DNA of 64,000 bases from Pleurodeles waltl (GCF_031143425.1 NC_090447.1:135613106-135677105), one strand, 5' to 3'. Counted from the stretch's first letter, positions 34,431-46,949 are shown. Program-made: numbers and translations. The notes: generated by a model from the letters alone, not told the origin.

Positions 34431-34914
34431 TAAGTGCCAGGCTATAGTCCAAGCTCTGTAGCCAAACCCTTGAGTGGTGTTGGCTACCTGAAGTTATTGG
34501 GCATAGATGTACCCCCTTTCTGTGCACAAGGCCAAAGGCCAAGCGCTGTGGGAGGTTGGCTTTATGTGTGGTAATCAAAGGTTAAAGTAATGTTCTAGTT
34601 AGATGAGAATAACTCATGCCCATGGTAACTATTACTCATGCCCTTGTCAAGCACTGCTAATTATCTCACATATTACATCTCTAATGACATGTTTTATGCC
34701 ATCTTTCATAACATCAATGCAACATTTGCAAATAAATTATTGATAAGAATATTATACATGGTGAGGTCGCGAGTTACAGTTACCTTAGGGCACGAGTAAT
34801 AGTTATTTAATATAATTATAACTGGTGAATTTGCATTGTTTTGTTAAATTGTACCTGCAATTCTTACCTAAGTATAAAGTTCTTATAGACAGATAGATGC
34901 ATAGATAGATAAAT
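34431..34914. other. Unassigned stretch
   Basis: Mixed sequence with GGTTAAAG, ATTACTC-type words and no recognised feature. Confidence 0.3.
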
Positions 34915-34916
34915 AA

Positions 34917-35012
<96 letters not shown>

Positions 35013-35013
35013 G
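34915..35013. repeat. (ATCT)n microsatellite
   Basis: About 24 uninterrupted ATCT units, preceded by an inverted run of AGAT units (34889-34912), so the locus can form a hairpin. Confidence 0.98.
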
Positions 35014-35162
35014 GAGGGGGCCTGGAGTGATGAATGGCTTTTGTCATTTTACAACTCGGTGAGGATGGCAATGGGTCAATCCTTTGCCTAAAGATTTTGC
35101 TGTACAAATGGCAAAAACATTGTCCCTTTCTAGCTCGGTAAGGATGGCACTGTGCTAATCCT

Positions 35163-35250
35163 ATGCTTAAAAATGTTGCTAGTTTAGTTTAGTTTAATGA
35201 ATTTGTAGAGCGCATGGCTGCCCGGAGGCTTCCCAGCGCTAGAAAAACAG
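35163..35250 (-). repeat. Probable LINE 3' end fragment
   Basis: On the minus strand it reads AGCGCTGGGAAGCC, then GCGCTCTACAAATTCATTAAAC, then (TAAAC)n. An AGCGCT/GCGCTCTACAAAT string followed by a short tandem tail is the usual form of CR1/L2-like LINE 3' ends. The family cannot be settled from this length. Confidence 0.45.
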
Positions 35251-35559
35251 ACATTTGGGGAGAGCAAGTCCAGAGTGCCGCTGGTATTGCAGAGTGCATA
35301 TTATTGCAGCTGCTTTCCAACTAACCTTGGGAACTACCCAGAGTTGTCTTCTTTTTTGCATAATTTATGGTATAACTATAACTATAACTCACGCCCTCGC
35401 CATGAACAGTTGTCTCATCAATAATTTTATTGCAAATGTTGCAGTGATTATATGAAAATGCCACAGAAGACGTCACATCAGTGATATAATAAGTGGACTA
35501 ATTATCTGTGCATGGCGAAGGTGCGACTTATAGTTACCTTAGGGCACGAGTTACATTGA

Positions 35560-36520
35560 GCTGTTGCTTTTCTGTTTTTTTTTAGACCTCTATGGGCTAT
35601 CTGGGACTATGAGGGAGCCCTCATGGGTTCTCCCACGGTCCCTACATATTTATGTATTTATTTATTTTAGCAAAATGCCCTTTACGGGCTATCTGGCACT
35701 GTGGGGGAACCTTAAGGCTTCCCTCACAGTGCCATTGCTTCAACAAGCAAGGAGCTGCTTTTAACAGCAGTAATTACAGATGAAACCTCCACTGTTTAAC
35801 AGGCAAAACTGCTTTACAGAATCCGCTGTAAAGCAGCTCTCACTTCATATGAGTCAAGGTTTCCTCTGTTTCCCTGACCAGGCAGGGAAACAGAGGACAC
35901 TCCTCTCACAGAGAGGGAACAGTTTTAGCAGCTCCCTCACTGTGACAGCAATGGTGGCTCCCACATAAGATGGGGAGCCAGCTGGGACTGCGGAGTCATT
36001 CAGGTTCACCCTGCAGTCTCCAGCATTGTGACTGGGTGTCCTGGATGCAGCCAGGTCACATGGCTGGGCCCCAGGGTATGGTGTCATTGGGGCTGAGACC
36101 AAAGACAAAAAAAAATTAGTTAGGGTCTTTGTGGATGGGGTTCCCACCAGGGCCAATATCAGCCCAGGAAAGGGGGGGCCACACGTCATCCCTTCCCAGG
36201 AAAATAATTCAATATTTAGGCTGGGCCCTGGGGGATGGAGTCCCCGGGGCCGAGGTGATACTGGGCGTTCATACCCCCCCGAAAATGAAATAAATATTTA
36301 AGCAGCGCCCCTTGGGGATGGGGGCACCTGGGGTTGATATCCACCTAGGGAGGGTGTCAATACAGCCATCTATACATCTATACAGCCATCTTCCTCACAA
36401 AAAAGAAAATTTAGGCTGGGCTCAGGGTAATGGGGTCACAGGGGCTGGGATAGGCCAGGGGAGGTGGGTCACACCTGGAAAAAGGGAGTTGGGTGGTTAT
36501 AGGGGTTGGCCTGGGGAGGG
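35560..36520. repeat. Degenerate tandem repeat, part 2 with hairpins
   Basis: Includes GCTATCTGG(G/C)ACT units (35590, 35690), CTGTTTCCCTG/CAGGGAAACAG hairpin near 35870, then GGCCC(T/C)NGGGNATGG(A/T)GTC palindromes at about 36062, 36225, 36308 and 36420 matching the 34.1-34.4 kb repeats. The block ends with (GGTTATAGGGGTTGG)-type repeats around 36490-36620. Confidence 0.55.
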
Positions 36521-36958
36521 GTATTAGATGGTTATAGGGGTTGGCTGCCTTCGGTCAACCCCACTGCGCAATGCCAAAGGCCATGTGCAGCACCAGGTTG
36601 GGTTGTTATAGGGGTTGGTTGCAGGCCCTGTTGCCAACCGCCGCCACGCATGGCCTATGGTTGGATTAACATATAGTAATGAAAATAACTTAATATTAAA
36701 AAACATAGAAATTCACTGGAATAAACAAAGGTTATAGGGATATCATAGTTAGTAAATAGAATTTTAAAAAATATAGAAATTCAATTAAAAAAACAAAGGT
36801 TACAGGGTGTTATAGTTAGGCTTACATATCATACTATGAAACCATAGAAATTCAGCAGTTATAGTCACCTGAGCTAACTTGCATCCCTGTAATGCACTGC
36901 TCATGACCTCTCACTGATCTTATTACCTCTCACTGATTTTCTATGGTTAGTTTTTTCA

Positions 36959-36959
<1 letters not shown>

Positions 36960-37010
<51 letters not shown>
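36960..37010. repeat. (TA)n microsatellite
   Basis: About 22 TA units. Confidence 0.98.
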
Positions 37011-37014
<4 letters not shown>

Positions 37015-37059
37015 AATACGTAGCGGCGGTCACCACTAGGTAGTTATAGTTCGGACCTT

Positions 37060-37200
37060 GGGGCTTATATACAAGCCCCTAGGGCCACCAAAGCATCACT
37101 TTTTTATGATGCTCCAGTGGCGCTGTGCCTTGTGCCATAATTACAAGGCGGCATTAAGCCAACTTTTGTGGCTTAATGCCCCCTTGTAAATATGAGCCCC
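37060..37200. mobile_element. 141-bp MITE
   Basis: Ends are inverted: GGGGCTTATATACAAG on the left and GGGGCTCATATTTACAAG on the right (minus strand). Interior hairpin GGCATTAAGCC...GGCTTAATGCC. Size and form fit a Harbinger- or hAT-type MITE; no target duplication is obvious. Confidence 0.65.
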
Positions 37201-37514
37201 GAATGCAGTGTTCTGTGGCAGAAGGGCAACACCCTTTGCTTTTTGACACTGCCCTAGATTTGCAAGGAAATGTAGAAGGAAATGTAAATCTGAGGCAGTG
37301 CCAAAAACTAATGCCACCCAGGGGTGGAGTTAGCATGATGCAATACTTTTATTTTTCCTCATTTTGGCATTCTGCAGCACACATAGAAATAGTAAAAGGC
37401 CTTTAATGATTGTCTAAATACAGGATGCTGTCCCTTCCTGCACAACAATGATCAAAATAATGATGGTTTGCTACTTCTATATGTGCTAAGCAGCTATCTT
37501 GAAGGTTTCGGGGT
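37201..37514. other. Unassigned stretch
   Basis: No gene, array or terminal repeats recognised. Confidence 0.3.
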
Positions 37515-37740
37515 GATCTGTCAAGTGGAGGACGAGAAAAAGGGGGAGTCCCAAAATGCCTTTTCCCCATTTATCTTTATTTTTCCATAGAGTCTTTAGA
37601 CATGCCTACAGCCCAAACCGCTGAACAGAATTGCGCAAATTTGGCAGGAAGCTAGATCCTGTTCCATATGTTGTGCATTTTGTGGTTTGGTCCAAATCCG
37701 TTCAATAGTTTTGAGTCATTTAAGCCTAAAATATATAGAT
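37515..37740 (+). repeat. Dispersed repeat, copy 2 (matches 9.76-9.97 kb)
   Basis: Carries GTCAAGTGG...GACGAGAAAAAG, CCAAAATG and AATTTGGCAGGAAGCTAGATC-like words in the same order as the reverse complement of 9760-9965. Confidence 0.6.
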
Positions 37741-38099
37741 ATTTGGGGTTGAGGATCCTCTGCAAATCCCCTGCGGATCGATCCGTGGATCCACGCGCCA
37801 CAGGAAAAATCTGATTGTTTAGTCATGAAAGGAACGTAGCCACTGTCATTTTATTTTGTTGGAAAATGGTCCTTAGGGCTGAAATATGGGGGGGGGGGGA
37901 TGATATGGTTAGGGTAGAGGTTCCCTGAGCCAATAGGGGTTGTATAGTAGTGTGCAAACAGTAAATAGTAGTGTACAAACAGTAAATAATGGGCTTGAAA
38001 TGTCTTAAAACCTATTTTTGGGATGAGATCAGATGCTGATGCAGATCGAACCGCAGGGCTCAGCATGACACTTGCGTAAATTCACAGGCGGATCTCTCG

Positions 38100-38960
38100 G
38101 AAATCGTTAAAAAATACACTCTCCCACCCACTCTCAGATACATAAAGACACTCATACTGATAGTCACAGCCAGACAGACACTCTCATACTAACTCTGACA
38201 CCTAGAGAGACACTCTCACACACACTCTCACACTCAGACACTCTCACACTCACTCTCACCTCCAGATAGACACTTTCACACACACTTTGACAGCAAGATA
38301 CACACTGTCACACCCACTCTGATACCCAGAGCAATGCTGTCACATCTCACACCTACAAAGACTCTCTCACTGTGCCTCTCACACTCAGAGAGACATTCTT
38401 ACACCCAGTCTCACACCCAGACATTCTCACACCCACTCTCACATCCAGACAGATGGTGTTAAAGTTACTCTCACACCCATACTGAGACTTTCACACTCAC
38501 TTTCAAACCCAGACGGACATTCTCACACCCACTCTCACACCCAGATTGATGTTACAGACATTCTCACATCCATACAGAGACTCTCACTCCCACTCTCACA
38601 CCCAAACATACACTCTCACACTCACACAGACACTCTCACACCCACTCTCACTCTCACACCCAGACGGACACTCACAGTCAATCTCACACTAAGAGGCTGT
38701 CACACCCACTCTCACACCGAGAGTGACACTCTCACACTCAGTCTCACACCGAGAAAGAGACTCTTCCAGTCACTCTCACAGCCAGAGAGAAACTATCATA
38801 TCCACTCTCGCACCAGGAGAGATAGTCACATACCCAGTCTCACACCCAGAGAGATGATCACACACCAACTCGCATAGCAGATATACACACTCACACCCAC
38901 TGTCACTTCTACATACATTCTCTCACACATACGTTCACACACAAAGAAAGAGTTATACAG
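38100..38960. repeat. Degenerate CACTCTCACACCCA minisatellite
   Basis: Roughly 40 variants of ACTCTCACACCCAGA and GACACTCTCACACCCACTCT in a row, all in one orientation. It is strongly strand-asymmetric (C/A on plus). No spacers, so not a CRISPR array. Confidence 0.95.
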
Positions 38961-39309
38961 TCACACAAATAGTCATATAGTCTTGTGTGTGTAAGATCTC
39001 AGATATAAACATCACATACATGTTGTAGTATTGGGAAAGGGTCCTGGGACTAATAAGTGGACACTGATACATATGAAGGGGCTAGGGTCGGGGTTTACTG
39101 GCCACATAATTTAAATAAATAAGGCATATTGAGAAAGAATTTGTAGAGAATATCCAAAGTAGTTTTTTTTTTTCCTTTTCAAGTTCCGCAGATGCAAATG
39201 GCATTTTTAAATTAAGTATTCTAAAATGAATAAATATGAGTATGGTTAATGGAGTGTCGCTAAAAAGAACTTTCATGTTTACGATGTGTAGCTGATTACT
39301 ACAGATAAA

Positions 39310-39500
39310 AGAGGATGCAGTCTCTCAAGTTATGCAGGAACACCTTGTTGCCCTTGTCTATTAGGTGTATCCCGTCATTTCTCTATACCCCTTCCACATC
39401 AAATAGTAAGTTGTTGTGGTATATAGAGCCCATGTTATGGTCTCTGTGGAATGCAGAAATAGTTTTATTAGCATGTTTCCTGGATTTGTCTATTTATGAA
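39310..39500 (-). pseudogene. SGNH-hydrolase-like C-terminal fragment (retroelement-type)
   Basis: On the minus strand one frame reads ANKTISAFHRDHNMGSIY, then LLFDVEGV, one stop, then RNDGIHLIDKGNKVFLHNL. The DGIHL box with the spacing from the helix after it is the Asp-x-x-His end of SGNH/GDSL hydrolases, a domain carried by some vertebrate retroelements, including Ngaro-type tyrosine-recombinase elements. The Ser (GDS) and Gly blocks are not visible in the flanking sequence. It is a truncated relic with at least one stop. The parent element is not identified. Confidence 0.6.
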
Positions 39501-39623
39501 CAGAATTCAGTTAATCAGTTCCATTTCTGCCTTTAGCAAATGCTAGAAAAAACAACCTCAGTGTGTGGAAAGAGTATCATTAATTTTCCAAAGGTATCCA
39601 TTAAGATTTCCAAACCAACTCCT

Positions 39624-39643
39624 GTAAGTAAGTAAGTAAGTAA
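39624..39643 (-). repeat. LINE 3' terminal (TTAC)n tail
   Basis: Five GTAA units on plus. On the coding strand they follow AACAATAAAGA. Tails of short tandem repeats are typical of CR1/I/L2-like clades rather than poly(A)-tailed L1. Confidence 0.8.
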
Positions 39644-40002
39644 TCTTTATTGTTTAGTTAATGAAAACCATAACAATCAATGCATTGTATACAATATATA
39701 CAATTCTATAAAAGAAGGACAAACAAAAGTTTTTTTTTTTTTTTAGCTTACAATTGTAAAAACAGTCAAGGGGCGGAGTGACTATTAAACTAACTTTGCA
39801 GACACTTGATGCCTGTGGCGCAGTTGATGTTACATTCTAACTCAATGTGTACAGCCTAAGAACCTGCTGTTGCGCCTACGGGCTTCTCTTTTCCTTTTTT
39901 AACTAAGTCGTCTTAAAATATGTCCTTCCACGTGCTATAACTTTGTAAAAACTTGAATACGCGACTAATACAATAAATGAACACTTAAAAATGAGCCAAC
40001 TG

Positions 40003-42341
40003 TCAGCTAAGGTGTGTCCCAAATAGTAAGTTTACGCTTGTGGTGTGGACAGTCAAAAATTTGATGAATCTGCAGATTGACTGTGGATCGTGAGAGTCAA
40101 ACATTGACATCACTGCTGGCCGAGAGGAACGAGTCCCAAGACTGGTTTTAACAATTGTCGTCGTGCTTCCTTTAAGGCCGGGCAAATACAAATCAGATGG
40201 ACCATGTCTTCCTTGGAACCTTTACATAACCTACAGGAAGTTTCTCCTCCATTCTTCCAAGACGGTTGGTCCGCTCTGGACGGTAGAGCTCCTAGACAAA
40301 GAGCCAGCAAACAACGCTTGATGTGTAGTGCAAAAGTTGAAATCCGATATTGTGATGGCACCAAGGTGGTATAAGTGTGCATAAGAAGCCAGGCATGCGA
40401 GCGTTGTGCAAATTTAGATTTATCAGCTAGAAAGGACTGCAATCCCATTTCCTTTTTTAGCGCTTGACACAACAGCGGATATGTGATGTGGGAGTCCCAC
40501 AGGTGCATCATTTTTGTCTCTTGCAGAGAATTATACAGATACCTTTTATATACTGATTTTGGATTGTTGCTCACTGAATACCATAAAGCCATGACTAGGG
40601 GGCTGGTCATATTTTTTCTTATTTTGTACCAGGGCTTTATTGTATGTGCTTTCCTGCCCAACTGCTGTTGTATTAGGCCAAATTCTAGCCTAACCTGTGC
40701 TGGAGAAGCGAAACCAAGAAGTTTAAAGACCTGCTTATAAATGTTTATTTGTTGTTGGTCCAGTAGCAGGGCATCTTTCCCATATAAAGCTTCGCTTCCA
40801 TATTTAGTGGCTGGGAGGAATTTGGCCGACATAACAGACAGTAACGGTTTATACGATGGGCCTTTTAATCTTTTTGCGAGGTTACAGAAAGCTAAAGTTA
40901 AAGCTTTGCACTTCTGTGCAATGTAGCGCTTCTGCGGCGCGAGATTGGCCTTGTTATCGATAATGAGGCCAAGGTATTTATAGCAGCGAGTTGTTTCAAG
41001 GGAAATGCCATTCAACTTTATATTGTTAGCTAGATTCAAAGGACATCCCATGGACATGGTTTTGGTCTTTAAGGTGCTAACTTCTAGTTTGTTTGTCTTT
41101 GCGTATTCACCTAAAGTAGTCACCAACCTCTGCAGCCCTATTTTCGTGTGGCTCAGCAGAACAATATCGTCAGCGTATGAAAGATGTGATAGGGTCAAAC
41201 TTCCCATCCTTGGAGAGTGCGAGTTGGTTGCATCCAGCTTCATGGAGAGATCTGCTGTGAAAAGGTTGAAGAGGTGCGGGGCCAAAACACAGCCCTGTTT
41301 TAGTCCTATATTTGTCGGTATCCTCCTAGAAATTTTTGAGCCATCTGCTACCTTGACCTGTACCTAAGTTTTATTGTATAGCATTTCTATGCATCTGAGA
41401 GTACGTTCTTGCAGGCCCCACCTTTGCAATTTGCTCCAGAGAAGTGCCCTATCGACTCGGTCAAAAGCACTTTTGAAGTCCACGAAACATAAATATTTTT
41501 TTTTCTTTAAGCATTTTGCTCGGTTGGCAATGTCTCCTAGTGTAAGAATGTTAGTCACTGTACCATATCCCTTCCTAAAACCAGTTTGATTCAAAGGAAT
41601 CAGGTTATTTGAGTTTGACCAATTGAGCAGGTCGGCCAGGACTAAGGTGGCGAAGTATTTGGCCTCGCTGTCAATTAATGCTATCAATCTGTAACTGGCT
41701 GGGTTTGCTCTATAACCCCCCTTGTATATTGGGCTAAGGATAGATCCTCTCCAACTTTCTGGAATGATTGTCTTACATTCAACTTCAGTGTACAGGATTG
41801 ACAATGTTGTTGACCAATATTCATGGTCACGCTTGAAGACGGCTTGCGGAAGACCATTAGGACCACGGGCCCCATCCCTGCGACCCTTCCTGATGGCTAG
41901 GGCGACGTTCTTGGCGCTAAACCCTGTCCCGCTCTGACTGGCGTCTGTGAGTTTTATTGACTCCTTCAGAGGCTGATTTACTTCAGCTGAGGGTGGTTTA
42001 AAGAAAATGTTGGCAAGGTATTCCACCTATTTTCCTTCTGGGACTGATGTGAAGTTTATTATTCTTACCTGCCAGCCGATTCCATTCACTGTAGTCCAAA
42101 AGGCCCTTGAATTAGCCTTCTTTGAATTATGAAGTAATTTGAGCCAGAAGTTGTCCTCCTTTTTGGTTCGCATTTGCCATACCTGATTTTTGTAATGTTT
42201 CCGTAGGGTTTTTATTTGGGCGCATTGGGTTGCTGTGGGAGAACTATATTTTATTAGTCTAAGGTTGCGCCTCAATTCCTTGCTTAGTTCTAAATTTTTT
42301 ACTGGTAGGTTTGAAGACCTTGCCTGATTATTGTGTGGCAA
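40003..42341 (-). pseudogene. LINE ORF2, reverse transcriptase and C-terminal domain
   Basis: RT of the 39.6-47.9 kb LINE. Visible blocks, in order: ARGPNGLPQAVFK, IPESWRGSILSPIYKGG, SYRLIALIDSEAKYFA, LIPLNQTGFRKGYGTVTNIL, YLCFVDFKSAFDRVDR (catalytic Asp), LKQGCVLAPHLFNLFTADL, SYADDIVLLSHT (YADD), then a thumb region and a C-terminal CXXC...H...C motif (CRLCKGS, then HLICICP). Two in-frame TAG stops (at 42027 and about 41364) and frameshifts near 42330 and 40150 break it; after the last shift the coding frame extends to a stop at 40003. YADD and the palm Asp are intact. No RNase H is seen. Confidence 0.85.
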
Positions 42342-43305
42342 TTAGCGCCTGGCGAGGCCAAGAGAGGGCACTGACTGAAGAAACTGTTGGTAGGTCCTGG
42401 CATATTACCAAATGAAGCAAATGTTTTATGTTTTTACACAGCCTTGGTAATGAAGACTCCGACCAGATCAGGCGGTGTAGGTTGATAGATGTTATTGTCC
42501 CTAGTTCCTTTATAGCTGGAAGAAGGCACGGAGCATTCCAAATGAGTTCTATGTGCTGATATGAGTGGTCACTATGGAGAGTAGGTTTAATTTTAAATTT
42601 GCTAACATGAGCTAGCAAAGGAAGTGACACGGCTGTGTAGTCTATTATTGTCGCGGACTTTGCGCTATGATGAGTGAAGATGTCATCGTTGATCCTGCCA
42701 TTTCGTACCCTCATACTCATGTGCTCTAGTGCCTCTACCAGTTGTTTACCCCTTGTGTCCAGTCTTTTCTGCGCTGGCAGTGTTTGGACAGGCACTGACC
42801 ATATGGCATTTTCAGCAGCCAATTGCTCGTCTGGTTTTGGATTGTGCATTAAGTTAGCATTGAAGTCGCCTGTCACTAATATGTCCCATACTGGATTAGC
42901 ACGTCTTATCTCTTCCACCCTATTCAGTAATTCATCAAAGAGCAGTACTTTCCGATTTTTCTGCGGATCGGCATAGATGTTAAAAATGACTAGCGGGGCG
43001 TGCTGATTATTGCTAAAGGTGATTTTAATGGCCTGCATGTCGGTCTTTGAGAAAGCCAACTGCTCTGTTGAAACAAGAAGTGCCATTGAAATGTATGTGG
43101 CTAGACCACTGCTTGGCCTACCTGATTTCTTTGATTTTTTGCCACTAATGTGGTGTAACGTGTAGCCTCCTAATTCGATTGGGTCCTCCAGCCACGTTTC
43201 TTGTAGTAGGATTATGGAATAATTGCAACTAGTCATTGCTGTGAACCCGTCTGCTATGATGGTTTTTGCACCGGCGATGTTCCAGGACATTATGGTGACA
43301 GCCAA
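42328..43305 (-). pseudogene. LINE ORF2, apurinic-type endonuclease domain
   Basis: Opens ORF2 at MAVTIMSWNIAGAKTI. Endonuclease motifs are complete: LLQETWL (catalytic Glu), VTGDFNAN (Asp, Asn), ATIIDYTAV (Asp) and LHSDHSYQHIE (Asp-His). This domain nicks target DNA to prime reverse transcription. The open frame runs to a shift near 42330, after which the RT continues in another register. The domain itself (about 325 residues) shows no stop. The ATG is 79 bases after the presumed ORF1 stop. Confidence 0.85.
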
Positions 43306-43383
43306 ACTTTGATCAATGTTTACTGTATTTAATGCGCTAGGTCAATTGTTTTTTCTTGAATTTAAAGTGTGAGCCATCTATCT

Positions 43384-46300
43384 TCATTCATCTCGCTCTC
43401 CCTTCAGTACAGTTGAGGGGCCACTGTTAGTTTTTAAGTTAGGTACCTTCCATTTAAACTGCCTTTGTTCCAGTTCCCCAGATTCCGGGCCCCCTATGAA
43501 TTCGATGGGCGTTGGCAATTTTTCTCTAAAATTTAACAATAGGGGAAAGGGATAGCATTGACTGGATGGTTCTGATAACCGTATGCCCCAAATTTCCAAT
43601 TGCTGTTTGACTGCCATTATTAATGTAGCAATATCACTTGTTCTCCACATTGTTAGTGTTTGCTCCAGCCCATTTTGAGCATTGCCAGAGAGGAATTTCA
43701 CCGATGTCAAGGCTGCGGATACGATTTTCTTAGTTGATGGGAACTCGGCAAGAAGCCTCAGAATGTTACCCCTATTTAAGCTGTCTTGATGGCCTTGTGA
43801 TTTATATTGCGGGTAAAAAATATCTGCCTTAATTCATCATCATTCTCTGTGGCCTGAGTGGATTGTAATTGGTGGGGGTGATCAGTGTTTCTCTGTGTCG
43901 ATGGCCTTCTCAACTGGCCCCCCTCAGACTGACTACTATATGGTACCCTGTCTAACATGGGTGTTTGTTTGATTGAGGAAACTTCATTTGAGAAATTGGT
44001 TGCCGAGGTTTGGCTATTATGAAACGTAACTTTAGTTTTTATTAGGCCTTGATTGTTTATAATTGTGACCACCCTAGAGGGGTGGCTGTGACTTGGGCTT
44101 GTTGTCTGGAGCTCTTCGCTGCTGATATTACTGATGCCGGATTGCAAGTCGTATGCTGAGAGTGAGAGTTTGTGAGTCTGACTTATGGACTGTGCTTTTG
44201 CCTCATCAGTATTTTTTCTTGAAAGTAGTTTGTAGTTTGGTCGATTGCCCGACATTGTATCTGGGGAAATTTTCATGACTTGCGTTGCTCCAGGTTGGGT
44301 GCAAGATCCTTTCCATGGGTCTAACTTGAGGCTCGACATGATGCCTACTGTGGTACCTAGGGGATTTGCTGCTTCGGGCACAAGTTGCTTCTTGTTCCTA
44401 CCGAGTAGAGTGGCGGCTGGTGCCGCTGCGTGTGGGACGTTCTTTGGTCTTAGTATTCTGTCTGTTATTGCCCATGGTTGGTCCTTTCTCTGTAGTAGAG
44501 CATCTGGTTGTTTGGAGATTTTTTGCTACTCATGTGCGTTTTTTCCTTTGGACACCTCTGTCGGAGTGCCTGGTCCAGAAATTCCCTCACCCTCAACTCC
44601 AAGGCGTGCGGGTTAGACTGAAATTGTACTGTCGACTGAGATGTTTTGTGTACAGCTGACTTTGGTGAAGCGGCAGTTGGTGACGGACCTAAACCATTGA
44701 CTGCCCCATCCCTTGCGGCTTTCCCATAATTTGGGGTCTTCTTATTCCCTGAAGATCCAGGGTCTTAGGGTAAAGATTATCATTAGCTGCTTTGGCACAT
44801 GTTTGTTTCCTTGCCTTCCTGGCTCGCTTCTTTTGTCTCTTAGTTAGGGGTTTCGGTTTTCAAGCTGAGTGCTCATTTGTACACTCAGAATTAGTGGGCA
44901 CTACTTCTTTCAGCTGTGACGATTCATCCGTACTAATTGAGTATATACCCTGGGTAGTTGCCTCTTTTTTTGTAGGACTACTTGCCGCCAAACCTGGTGT
45001 CTTTTGAAGACTGACTATATCACCTGAATCGTGACTTGTAGTATTGAATATTGCTTCCTCGATATTGCTTGTTTTAACTTTCTGCAGTATCTCTGTTAAA
45101 ATAGTTATTAGCATGCTTAGTTTATCTATTACTGGGCCACAGTTGCAAAAAGCTTGCTGTTGATTAGATATTTGCTCCAATGGCCGAATGGCCAGCAGAT
45201 CCAGCTTACGATTTATGTCAGCGATGTGTATTGCCATAACATTCATTAGGTCCATTTGTAAGTCAAGCTTATCTGATTGCATGTTAAGAGCCGTCGTTGA
45301 AGTGTGTAGAGCATTTAACAGTGAGGCATGTAATCGAGTGAGATCTTCCATTTCGCTGCTCGGGTAACCTGCATGAGAGGGACTTTTGGAAAATAATGTT
45401 TTACCTTCTCTATTGATATCTTCCAGGGGAGAAATAGTCAGTATGCTTCTTGCCATTGCTACAACGTCATGTTTTGGGTTTCTTATACTACTTCAAATTT
45501 CCATAATTGAGTTAGGTGGCCTTTCTTGTAGCGGTATAGAGGAACTGTATTCGGTGCTACCCACCAGTAGTGGTTTGTTTAAATACTGATCTTTAGGATT
45601 CATTAAGTCAAGGGTTTTTAGGTTCAATGCTTCACCTAGGTCTTTGTTGTTTGCTATTGAGAGTGACTGCAACCAAGAGTCTTCCATTATTCCTGTAGCT
45701 ACTTCAAAGCCCATATCCAATCTCTCATTTCTCCCCTGGGCATTAAGATTTGACCACGAGATGGGGGTCGATTGTTGGCGCATTCCCTTATGCACAATGT
45801 CGTTGTGTACCTCTATCGAGATACCTGTGGAGAGTAAAAGCTCTATGTTACTAGGATTAATAGATGCGCCCTGCTGTTGGTCACTTTGAGAAGATTCCCT
45901 CTCTTGGACATGAACCTGGGCCGTGGTCACAATACTGCCCGCCTGCAGATGATTTTTACGCACTGTTGGGCTGCTGGTGACCCTGGAGATGTTTGGTCGT
46001 TCATGAGCTGTGCGGTCATTATGTACTTCGGGGGTCAGACGCTTTGAAGCTTCCTGGATGGGTAAATCGACCCCTAATTTCTTAGTGGGGTTTGTTGGTA
46101 CTTCGAGCCTCAAGTGCCCAGTGGCCATTGGTTGTGGAACCAAAGGGGTTGGCAGGTCCACGTCGGTGTCAAGATTTGAGAAGAAGGCTGCGGCTGGATC
46201 TTTTAGAAAGGTAGACTTGTTCGGAAAAACCTGTTTTCTTGAGGTAGACCTGCAAGGGAGTAAGGGGCGGTGCCTGCTGATCCAACCTACTATTTTGCAG

Positions 46301-46399
46301 GTTCTGTGCGGAGCAGTTTTCCATCCTTTGCGCCCCCCTTTGAGGTCTTGAAGTTTTGACTTTACCCTTTGTTGGCAGCCTGAGGCGTCCTGATCTCAT
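43384..46399 (-). pseudogene. LINE ORF1 (long, domain not recognised)
   Basis: About 3 kb of mostly open minus-strand sequence upstream of ORF2, split by shifts into frames at 46399-46169, 46161-45493, 45456-44860, 44381-43776 and 43710-43384. The start MRSGRLRLPTKGKVKT is basic. A helical, Leu-rich segment around 45360-45160 (LHASLLNALHTSTTALN, LMNVMAIHIADINRKL) is likely a coiled coil. No CCHC knuckle, RRM or esterase signature is visible. By position it should be the nucleic-acid-binding ORF1 protein, but its length (about 1000 codons) is unusual, and function is inferred only from place. Confidence 0.6.
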
Positions 46400-46469
46400 G
46401 GCTGAGTTCTCTTAGCCCAGATTTCTGCGGGAGGAACTCAATTTACTTGAGACGGATACACTAGCGTTG

Positions 46470-46890
46470 ATGACCTGAGATGCTCGGTGAGCGGGGCACC
46501 GGGGACTCTCACAAGCCGCACCCGGACCTGGCAGGGCCGCTTCCGTGTGGCCCTGGTGTGCACTCTCTGCTGCAGTTTACTAAGACTGCTGCGCTCACCC
46601 TGGCTGGAGGGAAATCGATGGATCCTTGGCCCAAAGCCTCCTGCCGAATGTTGGTGGGTAAGGTGATGCAGCAGCTAGCGACGCCTGAAGAGTTGGACTC
46701 CTCAGAAACGAGGGGTTGTCAAGGGGTTGTCGATATTAAGTGCTATTGGTGAGCGGGGCACACAGGGCGCACACAGGCTGCACCCAGACCTAGCTGGGCC
46801 GCTTCCGTGCTGCCCTGGTGCACTCACTCCGTGGCCGCAAACTAACACAGCCACGCTCACCCAGCGCTCTCCTGGCCAGCTGTGCAGTTT
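46470..46890 (-). promoter_or_regulatory. Tandem GC-rich 5' units of the LINE
   Basis: GGTGAGCGGGGCAC begins at 46486 and again at 46748 (262 bases apart). Each is followed by CCGCACCC(G/A)GACCT, GGGCCGCTTCCGTG, CCCTGGTG and a (C/A)(G/C)CTCACCC end. Two or more tandem 5' units upstream of ORF1 are a known promoter arrangement in LINEs (for example mouse L1 monomers). GC/CpG content is high compared with the flanks. Confidence 0.6.
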
Positions 46891-46949
46891 GAAGGATTCC
46901 TGATGCAGGTTTCCCCTTTTTTTTGATTGTTTGATTGCTGAAAAGTGGT

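Noticed and set aside
38100..38960. CRISPR-like array of CACTCTCACACCCA
   Set aside because: Variable-length tandem units without spacers; an ordinary minisatellite.
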